This document shows positions 9,900 to 19,243 of a stretch of DNA of 64,000 nt, in pieces. Every line of letters starts with the position of its first letter. Position 1 is the first letter of the stretch. The notes beneath the pieces were generated by a model. That model was given only the letters and a program-made list of their open reading frames with translations. It did no database searches and was not told the origin of the DNA. The DNA is from Podospora comata. Lineage: Eukaryota; Ascomycota; Sordariomycetes; Sordariales; Podosporaceae. The position numbers and the translations under genes are program-made. The stretch covers positions 1,860,001 through 1,924,000 of the forward strand of contig CP071497.1 in the NCBI GenBank assembly GCA_017354895.1. Direction: 5' to 3'.

Positions 9900-12629
9900 T
9901 CACTTCCGCCTGCCAAACCGGAACTTCAACTCATCATCGCTGTCGTCGTCGCTTTCGTCTCTACTGGCAGCCATGAACCCTCCCCGACGCGGCTTCTTCG
10001 ATTCCCTCGAGCTACTAGGTGAGGCATTCAGCGGTGGTGCTGCTCGTTTGTTGCTGCTCTGCGACTGCGTTTGCGTGCTCTGTGCCTGTGACTGGCCCTT
10101 CCGAGCATTGGCCCGCTCCGCTGCCTTGGCCGCCCTCGACCTTGCTGGCTCGGGTGTTGGCTCTGGTGCTGCTCGGTCTTCGTCCATAACATCCACATCA
10201 TCTTCGTCCTCATCACTGCTGTCGATGGTGAGAATGTTCCTCCTGGGGGGGGCCTTGGCTTTCTCGGGGGTGGGATTGCTGGTTTGCTGCTGTGTTTGAG
10301 ATTGACGTTGACTGGTGGCATCGTTCTTTTGGCGACTGTTGGAGTCGTTCTCGAGCCAATACTCGTCACCGATACCATTGCTCTTTGGCCGAACCTCTTC
10401 TAGGGGAATTACTGTTCGTGATGCTTGCCGTCTAGTGGCTGCACCTTGCTTTCGGAACTGCTTGTAATTCCTACGACCATTCCATTTGGGATCCCAACGA
10501 CCGTCGGCAATGTCCTGTTCACGCGTACGACTGGTACCAGCTCCTGTCCATGGCTCAGGGAAGCGAACCTCACATTCCTGGACCGTTTCAAGTTGCAGCC
10601 TGCGAATTTCCGCATAATCAATCTCATCATCGCCCAATTCGGTCAGTGCTCGATGTTCCGCGGCTGCTCTGGCTTCGGCCTCTTCGCGCTGCTTGCGCGC
10701 CAGCTCCAAGATATCGTCACCGCCTGCTGTTTTCTTGCCTCTCCCTTTCGTACCTCGCCCCTTCTCACTTTTGTCTTGGGGAGATTCAATCATCATCTCG
10801 TCATTGTCCTCGTCCTTAACTGGAGGCTCCGGTTCCGGTGGTGGGGGCACAGGCGGCTCTCCGGCCTGAATACGCCTGCGTTTGGCTGCCGCGGCTGTGG
10901 GGGCAATGTTGGCTAGTAATGCCGATTCATCATGTTCTGGCAAGGGTGAGAGTGGGCGTTTGCGCGTAGCTCGAGGCGGAGGGCGCGACTCGGGTGCGGT
11001 CTCTTCCTCTGGACGATCAAGAGGGTCCTGGTACTGCGAAACAAACAGACCATCCTGTGACGCTTCGACTGCGGGCTGGCTTAGTTCGGGAAGGTTAGGT
11101 TGAACGGGGCCTATCTCTTGAGTCGGCTCGGGGTTGTCGTCCTCGATATCAAAGCCTTTGAATCTGCTTACACCTCTTCGAGTCCGTACTCTTCGAGGAG
11201 GCGGTTGTGGCGGGGGTTCTCTCTCCACCTCTCTTTGCTGGGGGGCTGTCGGCTCGGTCGATGGATGATCTATTTCCATGCGAACACCTGGTTCTGTGTG
11301 AGCTTCAGGACGTGACATTGCCGGTTCGGATTGACTAGCCTCTTCCAAGGGGCGTCGCAACATGGAAGCATCGCAGTCCAGGATCGCCTCAATAAATTCG
11401 CGCTGGTCGATTGGTCGATGGTCGAGCCGCTGAGCAAATTCTGTGAGAAACTGCGCATACCATTCGTAGTTTTCATCTTTCGGGATATATCGAACAACCA
11501 CCACTCCCTTCCCCTCGCTGCCATCCTCAAAAGACCCAAGCCCCTTTTCCCCAGCCACGCCTTTGACGAAACGGACGAAATCATCCACGTCCGTTTGTCC
11601 TGGCGTTACCGCATTCATCACCGCTTTACCCCTCCCAGAAGTGATGGGAGAGAGGAGGTTTTCAAACTGTTTCTTCTCGTAAAAAACAAACGTGTACCCT
11701 TCAAACACCTCCTGTCGCCGTTCATCCGGAGCGTAGGCTGTGCTGGGTCGTTCTCCGGTCTCTTCACCTCGTGGCGGCAAGTGGTCGAGAGCATTGGGCC
11801 AATGGTGATCAAAGTCTTGTTCCAACGCGCTCGACGAGCCTTCCTCGGCATCGGCTGGTGTTGTTGCTGCATTGATGATGGTGTTGATGAAGCTCTCGGT
11901 GACAATAAGTTTGCCATTAATGAGAGCTTGAAGCCCCTTCGACGTGTTGCGCTTCTTTGACACGACGTGGGTGGTGGTTTCTTCGTATTCAGCCGAGTAT
12001 TTTATATCCAATTGTTCGAGATCATCGCGAAGCTTTGTCCACGGGTCTGCACGTAACTCCTTGCTAGTGAAGGAGAAGCTCAGCACAACGGGGTACCACT
12101 GAATGCTATATCACAGCCACACCACGTGTCAGCCATTACAATGACAGATATACAGCGAGGAAGGCTTACCGCAGAAGCTTCTGGCACATTCCTAGCTTGA
12201 TTGTATTCACAGTCTTGGTGAGGACTTTCTTCTGGCCGCGTATCTGGACATCGTTTACGGTGGTTCCCTTTTTTGAATCGAGATCTTCAATGGCGATCTG
12301 GGATCTGGAGGTAATGTTGCGCTACTATCGTCAACGCCAGTCGCGCTTTAACAATACTGGGTGCTACATACGCCGCCGCCTTCCGGAACAGGCTCAACCT
12401 TGATGGTGATGTGTTTACGCGAAATGGTCTTGTCAGAGATAACGAGCTGACCAGCCTCAGATACCGTGCGACCGAAGAGGTAGAGCTTTCCAGGCCGCAG
12501 CCAGAGCTTCTTGCCTGGTTTGCGCGTTAGCTGCAGGTACGCTTGCAAAAAGCAGGGATGCAGTGATTGAAGATAGAAACGACGGTTTCGGGGCTTACCT
12601 TCGAAAAGATCGCTCTCAAGCAGCCACAT
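9900..12629 (-). CDS. nbs1: Nibrin/Nbs1, subunit of the MRN double-strand-break repair complex
   Basis: Four exons (12629-12599, 12514-12372, 12297-12170, 12105-9900) join in frame to 835 residues. Intron 1 has a textbook GCTAAC branch site. An FHA domain spans about residues 20-100 (FGRT, then SRKH, with KKGTTVND in exon 3). A BRCT-like region follows (RIQWYPVVLSFSF onward), with the Tyr-Glu-Glu-Thr-Thr-Thr-His-Val-Val strand. A long disordered acidic region comes next, then a basic NYKQFRKQ motif near residue 650 that resembles the Mre11-binding motif of other Nbs1 proteins. The tail is a run of Asp/Glu ending in ELKFRFGRRK, like the FXF/Y Tel1/ATM-binding tail. In the MRN complex, Nbs1 recruits Tel1 and binds phosphoproteins at breaks. 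Domain order plus both short motifs make this call firm. Confidence 0.88.
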
Positions 12630-13004
12630 GATTGTTGCTTGAGGCAAGGCAAGGCAGTAGAGAGTAGAATAGGTTCGGAAAAGATGGCACGAATCTGAGG
12701 GTGCTGCAGCTGGTGCGCGTGGGACCAAGGATTGCCGTCCTAGAAAAGTCCAGAAAGTTGAAGCTCGAAGCATTGGAGAGGTAACGACACGTCATTTACG
12801 CGACTCCACGTGACTATAATGCAGTCTCCACATGGACCCGAGCACGGGCCACTACAATAGTTTGATAATGAGAACCTTGAGGGCCAGATAGGGAGATCGG
12901 GCTATTTCAATAACCATCATGACTTGAACTACTTCCTAAGTAGGTATCTATACACAAAGCTACCAATATTTGCCAGTTTTTTCCAAAAAAGGCCTTCTTC
13001 CCAT
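12630..13004. other. Promoter of the nibrin gene and 3' end of the next gene
   Basis: About 375 bp upstream of the nibrin ATG and downstream of the stop of the minus-strand hydrolase. No gene or distinctive element was seen. Confidence 0.4.
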
Positions 13005-15035
13005 TCAAACAAGAGTTGGGTTCAAAAAAGCAAGCTCTTGCAAATGCTTGCGCCAGGCCCCGACATGATCTTCCATGACAAAACTGTCAGTCGCTGCTGC
13101 CTTCTGGCCCTGTTTAACTCCATAAAGATATGGTTTCTCGTCAGCATAACAATGAGTTTCAGACTCGTTTGGAAGCTTGCCATGCAGGATAAAGTCTCTA
13201 GCGATCGAATTTGTACACTGAGAGGTATCCCTCGACGAGTGCCCATATCCATGATGAACATTCATCCGAGCATTGGAGCCCATCTCATGCAGGAGTCTCC
13301 TCCCATTTCGGAGAGGCGTTGCCGGATCGTAGGTTTCCGCAATCAGAAGGACTGGGTGCTTCAGTTTATGTCCGAGATGGCCACGGTAGACTTCAGCAGG
13401 ACGAGGCCAGTAGGTGTTAAAGTGACGGCAGGGAAGCACGTTGTAGAACCGGCTATTTCCGGCAATCCAGTTTCTGGTGGTCATATTTCCCCAAAGCGAG
13501 AGCCACCACTCAAGGTCATCGGGCTCCGTAGCGTCGAATGAATCACTGCAAATCACCAAAGTCCCAAGCTCTTCTGTAGAAGGAGGCTCAGGACTGGCGA
13601 GGCAAGGTTTTTCGGGGTTGAAATACCAGGAGGTCTTGTCAATCAGAGTGGCTGCAAGTGTGGCGTTGCCTTCCTCGAGGCCCAAAAGAGCTTCGGCGAG
13701 CGCTGGCCAACTTTTTGCGTTATACATGGCGCCGTATATTGTGTTTACCAGAGCCGAATATGTGACAACAACAGGGCCGCTTGTTGGGATGTAAGCGGGG
13801 GCTGGCCGGTCGAGGAGTGATGAAAGAAGGGATTCCAACCGGCTTTGGAGGCCATCAAGGGTGACAGGTTTGCCGTTCCTTGACTTTGCCAGAGCGCAAT
13901 ATCTCGACCCAGCGTTGACACACTCACCCAGAAAACCGTCCCGCCAGGCATCTGTTGCATTATCCAACGCTGTCCAGCCAAAACCTCCACGTAGACGATG
14001 GTCTTTGACATATTCAGTGCCATCGAGGATCATGCGGCCGGAACGGTTTGGAAACATGGACACATAGGTTTGCGCAATACCTGTCCCATAGCTCACAAAA
14101 TTTCCCGTGACTTCGTTTTCACCAAGTGCCGCTCGAATCTGTTCGAGATCTCTTGCAACAAAGGCCGTGGAGACGAACCGACCCAGGTCTCCGTGGCGCT
14201 CCCAGCATGCTCTCATGACAGCAGCGTTCATTGCGTCAACAAGTTCAACATGATCCCGATGAGAAGCCGACACGGATCGGTGTTTCGATACCAACAACTC
14301 CCAGTGGTCCCGGTCTGCATCGTGAGGGAAACAGGCCACAGCGGGTTGAGACATGTTGACACCCCGGGGATCCCAACCCAAAATGTCAAACTTGCCATCG
14401 CTAAGTCTCTCGGTTATATTTTGCCCTGCGCGCCATGCATAGCTCGTCCCACTTCCTCCCGGCCCCCCAGGCTCGATGATGATGGTTCTTTCACTCTTTC
14501 GGCCGACCTGATCGTCCAAGGCGGTATATGTTGATCTGATCCTAGCAAGTCCCGAAACTTGGAACTTGGTGACAGCAAGACGGGCAATGCGGTTGTTGGA
14601 CTTGTTGGTGTAGTCAAGTGGGACATCCAAAAATCCACACATAAATATACCACGACCGGCGTATGGGTCCTCTTTCCGCCCATCGCTGCTACTTCCAACA
14701 GTCAACCCCCAGCTCCAATGAGCAGGGTTGGGGTCAAATAAACCAAACCATCTCTTTTCGAATTCAACATCGTCCAACGGCGGCGGTGTTGTTCTTGGCG
14801 TACAGGGCTGAAATCGAAACGGATCGTGGGGCTTTGGAAACTTTCCATACGGAGAATCAGGGATCTGTGTCTTGAAGCAGCTATTACTGTGGCACTTCGA
14901 GAATGGCGAGAACCAAACTAAGCTCCCGACAACGAGCCCAAGAACGATCCATTCACGAACAGACCTGGGCTCTGAAAGCGGGGCCGCCAGAGACGGCCAT
15001 TTCTCCAACGAGGCTGAGGATCTAGATTTGTTCAT
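13005..15035 (-). CDS. Alpha/beta hydrolase with TAP-like C-terminal domain
   Basis: One exon encodes 676 residues from an ATG at 15035. A single hydrophobic segment near residues 28-44 (EWIVLGLVVGSLVWF) is a signal anchor, so the catalytic part should lie outside the cytosol. The hydrolase fold shows the oxyanion region IIIEPGGPGGSGTSY, the nucleophile strand with Ser in VSYGTG, and a C-terminal TAP-like part with Asp in ETYDPATPL and His in GYGHSS. These are the marks of tripeptidyl-aminopeptidase-like (S33-type) hydrolases, which trim N-terminal peptides. The glycine usually two residues before the serine appears to be Phe. Several N-x-S/T sites and scattered cysteines fit a secreted or vacuolar enzyme. 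The substrate is not known. Confidence 0.82.
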   Translation of the reverse strand: MNKSRSSASLEKWPSLAAPLSEPRSVREWIVLGLVVGSLVWFSPFSKCHSNSCFKTQIPDSPYGKFPKPHDPFRFQPCTPRTTPPPLDDVEFEKRWFGLFDPNPAHWSWGLTVGSSSDGRKEDPYAGRGIFMCGFLDVPLDYTNKSNNRIARLAVTKFQVSGLARIRSTYTALDDQVGRKSERTIIIEPGGPGGSGTSYAWRAGQNITERLSDGKFDILGWDPRGVNMSQPAVACFPHDADRDHWELLVSKHRSVSASHRDHVELVDAMNAAVMRACWERHGDLGRFVSTAFVARDLEQIRAALGENEVTGNFVSYGTGIAQTYVSMFPNRSGRMILDGTEYVKDHRLRGGFGWTALDNATDAWRDGFLGECVNAGSRYCALAKSRNGKPVTLDGLQSRLESLLSSLLDRPAPAYIPTSGPVVVTYSALVNTIYGAMYNAKSWPALAEALLGLEEGNATLAATLIDKTSWYFNPEKPCLASPEPPSTEELGTLVICSDSFDATEPDDLEWWLSLWGNMTTRNWIAGNSRFYNVLPCRHFNTYWPRPAEVYRGHLGHKLKHPVLLIAETYDPATPLRNGRRLLHEMGSNARMNVHHGYGHSSRDTSQCTNSIARDFILHGKLPNESETHCYADEKPYLYGVKQGQKAAATDSFVMEDHVGAWRKHLQELAFLNPTLV

Positions 15036-16077
15036 TGTGGTTGTTGTCTTTTGAAACGGTTGGCTTAGACATGGTCATTGAAGATGGGTGTGCTATTTTA
15101 TTTCAGGGTGGTCCAAGCTCCCTGCACCTGCTGCAGCCTCTCGGCTGAAAGACGGCCTCTTCTAATGATGCCTTCCGGGTTAATAACAATGGTTTTGATG
15201 CTGTTGATTCGTTGAAACCGCTCGTGAGTGAGGTAGGTAGCAATCAGAATCGATACGCTCTGGTAGCCCAAGCGAAAATATTTCCCGCTGAGAGGCCTGT
15301 CACAAAGGTAGACCCATCGTTCGCTCTTAGTACTGGGTAACTATTTCAGAACCGTAGCACGGTTGAATATAGGGGGTTCATCGACTGGATGTTGGATGCT
15401 CTCTTCGATGCCCTTGGTGGGGTTTATCAAACGCCAGCAGACATGGGTGGGGATCTTTGCTTGTGACACATGCAGGGCTTCACAAGGGTGGGCCTGTTTC
15501 CCCACAAATCACGGCGGTTCGGCACATGACGTAATTCCTCGTCCCATCTGTGCAGATGTACGATTTGACGATAGAGCGCTACCAGATAGTATCCAAGGCT
15601 CATCTCAAACCTGATATGCACCATCCTGGTGATTTCAAGGCGCAAGCAGAGCCGCCGCCAGACATGAGACATAATTGGCCAGCTGGCCAGTCGACCTCGG
15701 CCTCAACGCTGTAGAATCCAGAGGCATCCACAGCCCAGCCACAAGAAGAACGTAAGTGTCTGTCGTATGCTGAAAAGCAAGCGGTGTACAAGCCTGCCGG
15801 AGCATACGACATTTCTGTCTTGGTTTGGCTTGTCGTTGGCACACCACGTCATTGGGTGTGGCGCTACCGCCATGGTTGAGCCCAAGAGACTACATGCCAG
15901 GAGTATAATATAATTCCCAACAAGCCCTTCAGAGTAAACTTTCTTTGTTCACACACGAATACTTCTTTTTCGGTCAGGTCTTCCACTGTCTGCCTTCTCA
16001 CCTTGAGCCCTCCAACAAGAAAATAAACTCATTCTTCCAATCAGCCACACTGAAAGAAAGACAACAATCATCTCAAT
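15036..16077. other. Divergent promoter region without a clear gene
   Basis: About 1 kb between the hydrolase and the MARVEL-type gene. Overlapping minus-strand frames at about 15600-15885 include a stretch that looks like a short secretion leader followed by cysteines, but it lacks an ATG in the right place and a second frame competes with it. I do not accept it as a gene. Confidence 0.35.
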
Positions 16078-16555
16078 ATGGAGCGTTTCGTCCCCTGGGT
16101 CCACATTGCCGCGGCCATATTCTCCGTCATTCTCTTGGGAATAAGCGCATATGGTGAGTATTTCTCATCAGGCTGAAAGTTCCTAACTGACACATCTCGC
16201 AGTTGTGCACGTTACATGGGGCCACCCGACTCCCAATTTCATCTTGTTCAGCTCTCTCTGGTCTCTTCTGGTCTTGGGCTATGTGGCTATGACACCACGA
16301 TTTGCCCCTAGACTCTTCCACGGCACCATTTCACTGGCTCTGTTGTGGTTGACGACCATCTTCTGGTTCGCCGGCGCAATTGCCTATTCGGTTTGGGCCG
16401 GATATCCGTATTGCCACGGCTCAATTTGGTGTGGCTCGAACCAGGCGGGAATTGCCTTTAGCTGGATTCTTTTTGTGCTCTTTACCTTCTTGGCCGTCGT
16501 CGAGACTCTCCGTTTCCGAAGGGGTTCCGTACGCACAGGGCCTGCCGTTGTTTAG
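16078..16555 (+). CDS. Small four-helix membrane protein, MARVEL type
   Basis: Two exons (16078-16153 and 16203-16555) encode 142 residues. The 49-bp intron has donor GTGAGT, a CTAAC branch site and acceptor CTCGCAG. Four hydrophobic segments are visible: near residues 7-25, 38-53, 62-84 and 101-120. The short loop between helices 3 and 4 carries a Cys pair (YCHGSIWC), as in fungal MARVEL-domain proteins. The C-terminus is short and basic. Fungal MARVEL proteins such as Nce102 organise plasma-membrane microdomains. Whether this one does so is inference from topology alone. Confidence 0.78.
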
Positions 16556-17112
16556 AGAGCTCGGGCGTTGCAAAATTCGGACTGAGGCGGCACCGTGTGC
16601 AGGGCAGGAAAAGGATCACTGACCCGCGATGCCGGGGTGGCATGACCTGGGGGTTGACGTTTGACGAGCAGGTTTGGATTTTTCATACATCGATGATCGG
16701 GACATAGGAAGGACTAGATAAATAATTTCTCATATGATACCCCTCTAAGGAGTGGCGAAGGAATATTGGCGTTTGGGTTTAATATATGGGAGTTCCAAAA
16801 TGTTGCGGGCCATCTACTCGTGTGATTGCCAATGTACCAAGGGAGTGAGTGATCTTGGTAAATTCCTGTTAGTAAACCCTAACCCGGGATTCTGCACGCC
16901 ACCTTATGGGATCCGCAGTTTAACCGGCGTCGGCATCGAGTCACCAGCCAGGCGCCACATCCGTCGGCCAACTGCCAACCACCCAGATCCATCAACATTT
17001 CTCGACTTTCATCACCTTTGCGCCGCCATCACCCAGTCTCACGACAGCAATCGCAAAGCGACAACAACCTACCCGGACCGACCACCGAGACCCACAAACT
17101 CTACATTTAAAA
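16556..17112. other. Promoter region of RPS30
   Basis: About 560 bp upstream of the ribosomal protein S30 start codon. It contains the telomere-repeat-like box AACCCTAA at 16875-16882, listed separately, and a C/A-rich leader just before the ATG. No coding region was seen. Confidence 0.5.
16875..16882 (+). promoter_or_regulatory. Telo-box AACCCTAA upstream of RPS30
   Basis: An exact AACCCTAA, part of AAACCCTAACCC, ends 231 bp before the RPS30 ATG. In many ascomycetes, Tbf1-type factors bind this sequence in ribosomal protein promoters. The same 8-mer, inverted, precedes RPS2. The function here is inferred. Confidence 0.45.
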
Positions 17113-17504
17113 ATGGGCAAAGTTCACGGATCCCTCGCCCGTGCTGGTACGTCTCATCGGCAATCAATCCTTTGTGTACAAAGATTCTCGGCTAACCACG
17201 GTCGCGAACAGGCAAGGTCAAGTCGCAGACCCCCAAGGTTCGAAAACCCGTTCCCAGACATCGAGCCCGATCTTCAAAGCTGGATGGCGACTGATTCAGC
17301 ACGAACTATAGGTCGAGAAGCAGGAGAAGGCCAAGACCCCCAAGGGCCGCGCCCACAAGCGTGAGATCTATACTCGCCGCTTCGTCAACATTACCCTCAC
17401 CCCTGGTGGCAAGAGAAAGGTATGATACTATTGGGACTGAAATCCTTCAGCTACAGCTACTTACGAGGCCTGCCGAATAGATGAATGCGAACCCAACCGC
17501 TTAA
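17113..17504 (+). CDS. RPS30: 40S ribosomal protein S30 (eS30)
   Basis: Four exons (17113-17146, 17212-17237, 17312-17419, 17481-17504) give 63 residues: [20 protein letters not shown], then [20 protein letters not shown] and the end TPGGKRKMNANPTA. This is the yeast-type S30 without a ubiquitin-like fusion part. The protein is a small basic component of the 40S subunit near the decoding centre. Three introns of 65, 74 and 61 bp sit in a gene of 63 codons. The second uses the weaker donor GTTCGA, and the last leaves only seven codons and the stop in the final exon. The match to S30 over the whole length makes this call firm. Confidence 0.95.
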
Positions 17505-18280
17505 ATCGAATGAACATCACTGAGGGAGGGGCTCTATCTCGCTAGGCGTTGAGGACTGGGCATGGGAATATGGGCTCGTTATCTTTCTAACGGCGCTTGG
17601 ACTCGGTCGGCAACGTTACGCTGGTAATTGCGGTGGCCATCTCAGCCTGGCATCAGGCGGCATCGGCGTTTCGGTCAGAGGATGACATGATGTCCGTTTG
17701 GGGCCGACATCTGGCCATAGAGTTGAGAAATTTTTTATTGGGGCCGTGTGGCCATAATCCAAGAGATCTCATAATCAACACCGGTTTGGAGTTCCTCCCA
17801 TATCTTGAATGTCTGTCTCTGCTCAACAGGAGGGAATATGCAGCATCCTTCTCATGACAATGAATTTTCAAGGTGCAGCATATTCCGACTGACTGCGACC
17901 GTGTACTACATCCCATCCCCAGCTATGTGCCAGTGAATCATGTGAATGCTCACGGATCTGAGCCAAGCCAGGAAAGTTTGCATGAGATGCTGGTCTGTTT
18001 ATCTTATCAGCCTCTTGGCTGAGCGAGAGCTATGATTTGCTGGAACAGAATTAATATGGGGTTACATACCAGTCTGGGCGTGTGGCTTCAGCTGGCACCA
18101 GTGGTGGGAGCTCTCCGGCCCCACAAAGAATTTTAGGGTTGGTTGGCTCTGCGCACCAGTTTCGAGAAATTCGCAGCAAAAAGCTTCCCCGCCTAGAGAA
18201 AAAAGTCCGCCTTGAAGCGACCGACCGAGTTCCACGACAACAACATCTCCCCTTTCGACACCCACCGAAACATCGAAATC
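17505..18280. other. Promoter region of RPS2
   Basis: About 780 bp between two ribosomal protein genes. It contains TTAGGGTT at 18133-18140, the inverted telo-box, and a CA-rich leader just before the RPS2 ATG. Open frames at 17597-17857 are short and unrecognised. Confidence 0.5.
18133..18140 (-). promoter_or_regulatory. Telo-box (inverted) upstream of RPS2
   Basis: TTAGGGTT on the plus strand, the reverse complement of AACCCTAA, begins 148 bp before the RPS2 start codon. It matches the box before RPS30 exactly. The same 8-mer occurs once more in the window, at 56155-56162 in a non-promoter setting, so chance cannot be excluded. Confidence 0.45.
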
Positions 18281-19243
18281 ATGGCTGATCGGGGAACTGG
18301 TGCCCGCGGCGGCGGCTTTGCTGCTCGTGGTGATCGTGGTGGTGATCGCGGCCGTGGCCGTGGCCGTGGACGTGGACGTCGCGGCGGCAACAAGAACGAC
18401 GAGAAGGAGTGGCAGCCCGTCACCAAGCTCGGTCGTCTCGTCAAGGCCGGCAAGATTAAGAGCATGGAGGAGATCTACCTCCACTCTCTCCCCATCAAGG
18501 AGTACCAGATCGTGGATTACTTCCTCCCCAAGCTCAAGGATGAGGTCATGAAGGTGCGCATTTTCGCCAAACCACGAATCCCAGCCCGACGATTCGAAAA
18601 CACCGTTCCGCCCGATTTCAGACTAGTTTCTAACATGCAATTTTACTCCCCTACAGATCAAGCCCGTCCAGAAGCAGACCCGTGCCGGTCAGCGTACCCG
18701 CTTCAAGGCTATCGTTATCATCGGTGATTCCGAGGGTCACGTCGGTCTCGGTATCAAGACTTCCAAGGAAGTCGCGACTGCCATCCGTGCCGCCATCATC
18801 ATCGCTAAGCTCAGCGTTGTTCCCGTCAGACGTGGTTACTGGGGTGCCAACCTCGGTGCTCCCCACTCCCTCCCCACCAAGGAGAGCGGCAAGTGCGGTT
18901 CCGTCACCGTCCGTGTAAGTAGCAGATCAAGCCTGGCGCGCCAGTTCAAGGGACTCAGAAATGCTAATTGGACGCCCAGCTCATCCCTGCCCCCCGTGGT
19001 ACTGCCATCGTCGCTTCCCCCGCCGTCAAGCGTCTCCTCCAGCTCGCCGGTATCGAGGATGCCTACTCCTCTTCTTCCGGCTCCACCAAGACCCTCGAGA
19101 ACACCCTCAAGGCCACCTTCGCCGCTGTCTCCAACACCTACGGTTTCCTCACCCCCAACTTGTGGAAGGAGACCAAGCTTATCCGCTCTCCTCTGGAGGA
19201 GTTTGCCGACACCCTCCGGGACGGCAAGCGTTACACCAACTAG
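18281..19243 (+). CDS. RPS2: 40S ribosomal protein S2 (uS5)
   Basis: Three exons (18281-18553, 18657-18914, 18980-19243) give 264 residues. The N-terminus has an Arg/Gly-rich tail ([20 protein letters not shown]), a known target of arginine methylation in this family. The S5 core follows: [20 protein letters not shown], then the double-stranded-RNA-binding fold with [13 protein letters not shown]-like helix (here [13 protein letters not shown]). The C-terminal domain ends KRYTN. All exon junctions fall between codons. The protein sits at the mRNA entry site of the 40S subunit. The family call is certain. Confidence 0.96.

Noticed and set aside
15600-15885. Possible small secreted cysteine-containing protein, minus strand
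   Set aside because: A leader-like stretch and several cysteines are visible, but no ATG precedes the leader and two frames compete, so the model cannot be supported.
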